Shown here in pieces: positions 57,754 through 64,000 of a stretch of 64,000 nucleotides of DNA (position 1 is the first letter of the stretch; each line of letters begins with the position of its first letter). Made by a program: the position numbers and the translations under genes. Origin of the DNA: Chamaecrista fasciculata (lineage: Eukaryota > Streptophyta > Magnoliopsida > Fabales > Fabaceae). The notes under the pieces were generated by a model, which was not told where the DNA came from, ran no database searches, and saw only the letters and a program-made list of their open reading frames with translations. The DNA lies in contig QANZ01048282.1 of assembly GCA_003254925.1 (NCBI GenBank), positions 1 to 64,000 of the forward strand. The letters are read 5' to 3'.

Positions 57754-59257
57754 CTGGTTATTCTTGGTTTTATGCTAGTTTGGTGATTGTACATGTGATG
57801 TATGATTATATGTTTACTGCTTTCATTCGTATGTTTGAGTTTGCGAAAATCCACCACATGTTTTTCGAACCTAATCTAAGGAATTGGTGCAAATTATGTA
57901 TTTGATACATAGGAAAATCAATATGATTGGTTTCAAAATTTTTCTTGGAATTTAAAGGTCTTGGTCGAAATCCTACATATATTTTTAATTAAAATTGTTA
58001 TAATTATAATATTGTAGTGTGGCTGAAAAATTTCATAATTATGAATTTATAAATTTTTGGGTCAATAATTCGAATTCTTGAATATGATTCTTGAATTCTA
58101 TAATTATTGATACAAGGCTTAATTTTTCAAGAAGGCATGTTAAATTGCACAAACCCTAATTGAACACAATTTAAAAATTGTTTTTGGTGTGTTGTTTATG
58201 TCGTGTATGTATATATTGATATATGAATTGTTCATGTATGTTTTATATGGTGTTGGATATGACTCTAGGTATTTTTGGTAAATACGGCCTGCGTGTCGTC
58301 TCCCTAAATTCTGCATGTAATTTTATTTTATTTTACCTCTATGTTGATATGAGGTTTTTTCCAATGTAATTTTATTTTTCCTTTTAGAAAAATTCTCTCA
58401 TTGGCTTGAGGGAATTTAGGGTAGATGAGCCATATCTAAGCACGGTTATATTTATGCATTTAGTATTTTGTATGATATGCAAATGGCGCTAGATGTATGA
58501 TTAGGATACGCGATTTTAACATGCAATATTTTATTTTACGCAACAACCACGTATTCGATACGAGCATAGGATTTTGTATGAGATACAAAATTCGTGCACG
58601 TGTTTATAAGTATATGATACATGGGAATAAACACTTGGCACACTCGTTTAATTTTGAAATTAGATTTAAAATTAAACCAAAATTAATTTTAAATTAAACC
58701 CTTTTAAAATCTTAAGTTTTAATGCCATCAATAAAATACCCTGTCAAAATCTTGTTCATTGTAGAGCGGTGATAGCCTCCGCTACACGTATCTACTTTTA
58801 CCTTGAGGAGACACGGGTGAATGGAAGATTCAACAGAATGCCTTGTTGAAATCTTGGTTCGTTAGATGCGAGGATCGCCTTCGCGACAAGTGTTTAGTGG
58901 GCCTTGATGATATAGGGATGGGCTTCGGCCTCGTTGTTTTGAGCCTGGCCATTCACGAGTTTTATTGTGTGACTTAATGGGGTTATCAAATCGGATTTGG
59001 ACCTCAAGGCATTAGATGGGATAAACATGCCATAATAAGTATCATACAATGATATAGTCCCATAAAGATCTAAGAGTCACATATGATGTGATTGGTAAAG
59101 AGTTACCTACCTAAATAACCTAAGGGTGCATGATCGCCTCCGCGACGGTAAACTTTGGTGAAATATGGATCTTAGCCACTAATAATAATTTTGCTTGGTT
59201 TTATAAAATGGTGGACCTTTTTGCTAATTAACTTTCATATCTTAGTTGTATAATCAA
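57754..59257 (+). mobile_element. Ty1-copia long leader with three hairpin motifs
   Basis: About 1.5 kb of untranslated sequence between primer site and gag ATG, collinear with 620-2100 in reverse. It contains three GATCGCC-TCCGCGAC-type motifs at about 58761-58790, 58867-58892 and 59128-59150, each flanked by GCGG/CCGC able to pair. No ORF of note. Confidence 0.78.
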
Positions 59258-60140
59258 ATGGCAAACAATGTTAGTTCAACTTTATCACTGCGATCTATCC
59301 TTGAGAAGGATAAATTAACTGGGACAAATTTCCTTGACTAGTTCCAAAATTTGAGAATTATTCTCACCCAAGAAAGGAAGCTTTATGTCCTAGAAAACCC
59401 TCTCCATGAGGAGCCTGCCAACGACGCTCCAAGAGCTCAGAAGAATGCTTATGAGAAGCACTTCGATGACTCTTTGGACGTCTCTTGCCTGATGCTTGAC
59501 ACAATGGTTCCCGAGTTGCAAAAGGACTTGGAAATGTTGATGGCTTTTGAGATAATAACACGTCTCAAGGAAATGTTCCAATAGCAGGCTAGGCAAGAGA
59601 GGTATGAGACCACTAAGGCTCTACACTCTTGCAAGATGGCTGAAGGTGCATCCGTTAGTACCCATGTCTTGAAGATGAAGGGGTACATAGATCACCTTGG
59701 TAGGCCTGGATTTCCCATTACTCCAGAGCTTGCGACAGATTTGATCCTGAACTCGCTGCCTAAAAGTTATGACGAGTTTGTCATGAACTTTAATATGAGT
59801 GGAATGGAGAAATCAGTTTCTGAGCTGCATGGGATGCTCAAGGCTGCTGAGGCATCCATGAAAAGGGCGCCTGCAACAGTCTTGATGGTTCAGAAGGGCC
59901 AAGGGAAGGGGAAGGGCAAAGGAAAAAGGAAGGGAACCGTCCCGGTTGGTGAGACCAAGCCAGTGGACAAGCCTAACCTACAACCTGCCAAGAAGGCAAA
60001 GCTTTCAAAGGATGCGATTTGCTCTTTCTGCCAAAAGCCAGGACATTGGACGAGAAAATGCAAATTGTATTGGGAAGATCAAAAGAAGAAGAAGAGCTCT
60101 GAGGCCTCTACTTCAGGTATCTTTGCTATAAATGTTCTTT
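59258..60140 (+). pseudogene. Ty1-copia gag with nonsense codons
   Basis: The frame starts at ATG 59258 (MANNVSSTLSLRSILEKDKL). It reads through a copia gag (Retrotran_gag_2-like: LRIILTQERKLYVLE, DLILNSLPKSYDEFVMNFNM), but TAG codons interrupt it at 59339-59341 and 59582-59584. Near the end are a Lys/Gly-rich stretch (GKGKGKGKRKG) and a zinc knuckle CSFCQKPGHWTRKC (CX2CX4HX4C, about 60018-60060). Gag would form the particle that packages the element's RNA. The frame is lost relative to protease near 60140. The longest open part is 59636-60166. Confidence 0.88.
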
Positions 60141-61198
60141 TTCTACTCAAACCACTTGGGTATTAGATACAGCATGTGGTTCTCACATTTGTACAAATGT
60201 GCAGGGTCTTAGAGAAAGTAGAAAGCTGGACAGAAGCGAGGTGGACCTGCGTGTAGGCAATGGAGCAAGGGTTGCTGCTATTGCTGTGGGAACATACGAG
60301 CTTGTTTTGCCCTCTGGGCTTATTTTATTATTATTATTATGTACCTTCATTAAGCTCGAACATTATTTCTCTTTCTTATTTGGATAAGGAAGGTTTTACA
60401 TATGTTAACGGTAATGGTAGATGTCCTATTTATAAAGATGATGTTTTATTTGCTTATGGTGATTTGCAAGATAATCATTACATCTTAAAATTAGAACAAC
60501 AACACGATAACAATATTTATAACATTGATACGAAAAGGATTAAGATTAACGAATCGAATCCTACATACCTTTGACATTGTCGTTTAGGTCATATAAACGA
60601 GAAACGCCTAGAGAAGCGAGGTGGACCTGCGTGTAGGCAATGGAGCAAGGGTTGCTGCTATTGCTGTGGGAACATACGAGCTTGTTTTACCCTCTGGGCT
60701 TATTTTATTATTATTATTATGTACCTTCATTAAGCTCGAACATTATTTCTCTTTCTTATTTGGATAAGGAAGGTTTTACATATGTTAACGGTAATGGTAG
60801 ATGTCCTATTTATAAAGATGATGTTTTATTTGCTTATGGTGATTTGCAAGATAATCATTACATCTTAAAATTAGAACAACAACACGATAACAATATTTAT
60901 AACATTGATACGAAAAGGATTAAGATTAACGAATCGAATCCTACATACCTTTGACATTGTCGTTTAGGTCATATAAACGAGAAACGCCTAGAGAAGCTCC
61001 ATAAAGATGGACTTCTAAGCTCATTTGATTTTGAATCATATGATGCTTGCGAATCTTGTCTACTTGGTAAGATGACAAAGACGCCCTTCACTGGCCACAG
61101 TGAGAGGGCATCTGACTTATTGGGAATCATACATAGTGATGTTTGTGGACCCATGAGTACTCAAGCTAGAGGTGGTCACTCATACTTCATTACGTTTA
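60141..61198 (+). pseudogene. Ty1-copia protease, GAG-pre-integrase and start of integrase, duplicated and cut
   Basis: Frame pieces show protease WVLDTACGSHIC (about 60150-60185; Ala where the usual active-site triad has Gly), then VPSLSSNIISLSYLDKEGF and the GAG-pre-integrase HCRLGHINEKRLEKL preceded by a TGA. Next are CX2C (CESCLLGK) and the first integrase motif HSDVCGPM (about 61135-61155). A 380-bp segment (60232-60611) is repeated in tandem (60612-60991), shifting the frame since 380 is not a multiple of three. The sequence stops at YFITF near 61198, where other DNA begins. No RT remains. Confidence 0.85.
60232..60991 (+). repeat. 380-bp tandem duplication
   Basis: Two copies, 60232-60611 and 60612-60991, differ at one visible site (ttgccctctggg versus ttaccctctggg). 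The motif AGAAGC is present at the start of each copy and after the second, a microhomology consistent with slippage or unequal exchange. Confidence 0.93.
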
Positions 61199-61557
61199 GA
61201 GTCAGAATTTCCTCTTTTTCAAGTTCTTCTCCGGTCCGAGGTAAGCCCTTTTACAGTCTTTCTTTGAATTCCTTCTATTCATTAGGAACTTTTAGGATAG
61301 ATTCTTCTTCTCGAATTCTGGTTTTTAGAACTTATCTTCACATACAAAAGGTTAATTTGAGGGCCCTGCTATTCTGAACTTTGAATTTCCGCAAAGTGGC
61401 GGCGGCACATACTCACGGCACAACCCTAAATTAAAATTTTGTTTGTGCGATAAGGTCCAGAGGTGATTTGAGATAGGTCTGTGGTGTCTTGTTAGTTTAT
61501 CGCAATGTTTTCTAATTCTTCGATAATTATAATTATTATAATTATTGATCTGTAGAT
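61199..61557 (+). mobile_element. Athila-like internal sequence upstream of ORF
   Basis: Non-coding stretch between the truncated copia integrase and a transposon-associated ORF. T-rich, with 'gtggcggcggcac' near 61396-61408. Assigned by position only. Confidence 0.4.
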
Positions 61558-62328
61558 ATGGCCCGATTCGCGAATGTCCAAGCTAAGCATTGACATGATG
61601 ATTTTATCTGTCATCTTCCTATCCACGCTGAAAAATGTGTCAATTTCTCCGATCTCGCAATCGAGGAAATTGTTCTACCCGTTACAGAAACAAACAGACG
61701 AGCACTTTTCCAACCGCTCATCAAGGGCAATATCAACATTGTAAGGGAATTTTATTCCCATGCAACTACTATCAATCTTAATAGTGTCTATATCCGAGGG
61801 ACTCATGTGGATTGCTCCGTTGGTGCGGTCAACTTTCTTTTCGGCTGTCTGCCTATTGCCAACTGTTCCTTCCTAGAGTACCGAAGAAAGGTAGCATCCC
61901 ATGGGTATCACATATATCGTTACCTTGATGGTTCATACCCTGCTATAAATGACCTCGGCGTAATCACTTCATTTTCTATCATCCACACAACCGCCACTGT
62001 CAAACTACTCCATCGAATCATCGACTCCAGATTTATTCGGAGTCCTCCTAGCGGGCGCATCTCAATGGATCAAGCAATCTTGGTTTATTGTATTCTTCAA
62101 TGTCTCCCCGTTGATTTCGGAAAACTAATATTCAAACAACTCCAGCAATGTCTTGGAAAGGAGAGACTAACCCAGCTCTACTTTCCAAAGACCATTTGTC
62201 AGTTGGCTGCCTTGGCTAACATACCATGGATTGACGGTGATGAAACAATCCCTGATGCATGTATCCTAGAACTCAGGGAAGTTGTACCACTTCATGGTAC
62301 ACGCTTTATTCCGCCTACACCTCAATAG
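61558..62328 (+). pseudogene. Athila-associated 'putative plant transposon protein' ORF, early stop
   Basis: The frame starts at ATG 61558 (MARFANVQAKH), hits TGA at 61591-61593, then stays open to a TAG at 62326-62328, about 250 codons in all. The order of motifs resembles the plant transposon-associated domain found in Athila-like elements: an EFYSHA block, then SVYIRGTHVDCSVGAVNFLFG, later LLHRIIDSRF, ISMDQAILVYCILQCLPVDFGKLI, and LYFPKTICQLAALANIPW. Its function is not known to me. Apart from the stop the frame is well preserved. The 522-bp stretch from 61807 is the part without any alternative ATG. The assignment is from pattern memory and would need a profile search. Confidence 0.68.
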
Positions 62329-63354
62329 GTTCCCGCTTCGGTACAACTAGTGGAAAGTGTCAAGACTCAACCAAGTAAGAAATCACGAACTGACACTGAG
62401 GAGGCTCCAAAAAATAACTCAACCACACCTAGTGTCAGCAAGCAACAACCGTCACTGTTACATGAAATAGTTACAATTAGAACCTTGCTTAAAGAACTCT
62501 TGGATAATTTAAAAGAATAAAACATCTACATCATTTAGACTGCGATAGGGACTAGTCTTAGTTATTATTTTATTTTCACATTATTTTGTTTTGATTTATT
62601 ATTTTGTCTATTTCATTTTTCATCTTTCTGATTTATTATTCATTCAACATGTTACCTTTTATTTTGAATAAATAAAATATTTATTGGACATTCCATTATT
62701 TTTATGATCTCAAGTATTCTCGTTAATAATTTAATAAATTTTCCCGATTTTAAATTTCCTCTTTTCTTTCCCTTATTTTATTATTATTGCCCTTAAACAT
62801 TGAGGACAATGTTTTCTTCTAAGTGTGGGGGAGAGAGGAGTAAATTCACACTCTTACCTTAGTCTTATCTCCTATTTAATTTTCACATTGAGGACAATGT
62901 TCAGTTTTAAGTGTGGAGGAGAGGAGTAAGTTAGAGTAACTTACATTTTGGTTTACCCGAAAAATTTTAAATTTTAAATAGGTGTTATTTCAAAAATCAT
63001 ATAAATTTTAAAATTTAAAATTATTTTCACCTATTTGTCTTGATCTAATATTCTACACTTTTATTTTTCACTTTTATTTGATCTGAGTAATTTTCTCAGT
63101 TTAGTAGTATTGTTTAATTTTTATGGACCAATTTGAGAGATACCTAGCCTAGTTGGAAAATTAGAGCCTATAAAGATGGACTTTTCGATTCAACTCTTAA
63201 GGGTGAATTTAGCTAGCAATATTAGAAAGAGAGAGAAAGATCTCGACAAAAGGAAAAAATAAATATAAGAATATAAGTCGAGCAAAGTATCAAAAGTATC
63301 TTGAAGAAAGCTCAAGCATCAAAGTATTATCACAAGAGCTTAGCAAGAGAAAAA
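62329..63354 (+). mobile_element. Athila-like 3' internal region
   Basis: Two copies of ACATTGAGGACAATGT (62797-62812 and 62885-62900) are each followed by 'taagtgtggggga' or 'taagtgtggagga', the signature that precedes the 3' LTR in Athila-like elements. The stretch 63130-63350 is non-coding and A-rich. The expected 3' LTR is not seen before the next element begins at 63356. Confidence 0.6.
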
Positions 63355-63355
63355 G

Positions 63356-63512
63356 TGTAACATCCTTATCTAATTAAGGATAACTCAAATACTAAAAATG
63401 AATTACAAGAGTTACACAGCCCAAAATTAAAAACAGGAACAGAATACACGAGGCTCAACCTCACATAAAGCCGCACAGGGCCCTAATCAGATAACTGATA
63501 AAATAAAACTAG
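63356..63512 (-). mobile_element. Tekay/Del-like LTR, 3' end fragment
   Basis: On the minus strand it ends ...AAGGATGTTACA, and it is collinear with the last 150 bp of the LTRs at 7425-16089 ('acttgtaattcattttta', 'gggtcgtgtaac', 'gaggctgagcctcgtgta' equivalents). It is cut at about 63512 by the next repeat. Confidence 0.78.
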
Positions 63513-63520
63513 ATAACTTC

Positions 63521-64000
63521 GGCTCTGTTTGGGGGACACCCAATCCTAATCCAATCTCATTCAATCTTAATCTCATCCTAGGATTGGATGAACAGTACTG
63601 GTTGGGTGTTTTTTGGAACCACCATCTCATCTCATCTCATCCACATCATCATCTCATTCACAACATCATCTCATTTTCTCTTACAATTACTAATCTATCC
63701 CTACTTACACACCTATAATTACCTATACTTTAATACAAATATAAAAAGGAGAACTAGACAAAATAGTAATTTTACATACCCTCATTTATTACACTTATAA
63801 TTTTCTCTCTCTATTTATCATTTCTCATCATTTTTTTATCTTTTCCACTCACACATTTTTTTCTCTTTCTCTCTCTCTCACACACACATACACCTCTCTC
63901 TCTCTTTCACATACCCCACACACACTCTTTTATATATATATATATATATAGAATTTATATTAATTTAATTAAACAAAAAATTTATAATATTATTATTTTT
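63521..64000. repeat. Low-complexity dispersed repeat (cut by window end)
   Basis: Starts 'ggctctgtttgggggacac', has CATCTCATCTCAT and CT/CA-rich tracts, then (TA)n near 63932-63951 and 'tttatattaatttaatt'. It shares order with 24637-25020. The 'GGCTCTGTTTGG' start is reminiscent of hAT-type MITE ends but no partner end is visible. Confidence 0.45.

Noticed and set aside
55530..63354. A complete autonomous retrotransposon
   Set aside because: Nonsense codons, a frame-breaking duplication, absence of RT and of a 3' LTR, and a switch from copia to Athila-like sequence at 61198 exclude it.

Overview
The window is nuclear DNA from a flowering plant, most likely a eudicot. It is AT-rich, full of nested LTR retrotransposons and palindromic MITEs, and holds one clear host gene, a Dof zinc-finger transcription factor at 37110-38066. 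Nothing looks bacterial or organellar. The species cannot be named from the sequence.

Layout. 1-4221: end of one Ty1-copia LTR (+), then the leader and 5' LTR of a second copia element (-). 4222-7424: part of a large Ty3-gypsy LTR (-). 7425-16218: a head-to-tail array of three LTRs of a Tekay/Del-like Ty3-gypsy element, separated by 431-bp internal remnants. The third LTR carries a copia solo LTR with a perfect 5-bp target duplication and an assembly gap. 16219-19740: 3' LTR and broken RT-RNase H of a copia element (-). 19741-20420: right end of a CACTA transposon. 20421-29156: MITE and foldback territory, with several near-perfect inverted repeats. 29157-34515: two dispersed LTR-like copies, one probably a solo LTR, and unassigned sequence between them. 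34717-38740: the Dof gene neighbourhood, with three copies of one MITE family, the nearest inside the predicted 5'-UTR intron of the gene. 38741-41960: more MITEs, a Stowaway element and a 333-bp tandem duplication. 43032-54096: nested Ty3-gypsy LTR, a complete but tiny Athila-like non-autonomous element, and an internally deleted copia element. 54097-55529: Athila-like gag-protease (-). 55530-61198: copia 5' LTR, leader, gag, protease and start of integrase (+), with nonsense codons and a 380-bp tandem duplication. 61199-63354: 3' part of an Athila-like element with a transposon-associated ORF. 63356-64000: a Tekay-like LTR fragment and a low-complexity repeat.

No retroelement coding region here is intact: all have stops, frameshifts, deletions or lost catalytic residues. 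The window shows layered insertion and decay around a single regulatory gene. The most notable points are the triple-LTR array, the MITE in the Dof leader intron, the minimal Athila-like element with intact ends, a three-fold conserved hairpin motif in the copia leaders, and a foreign segment shared by two copia RNase H copies.
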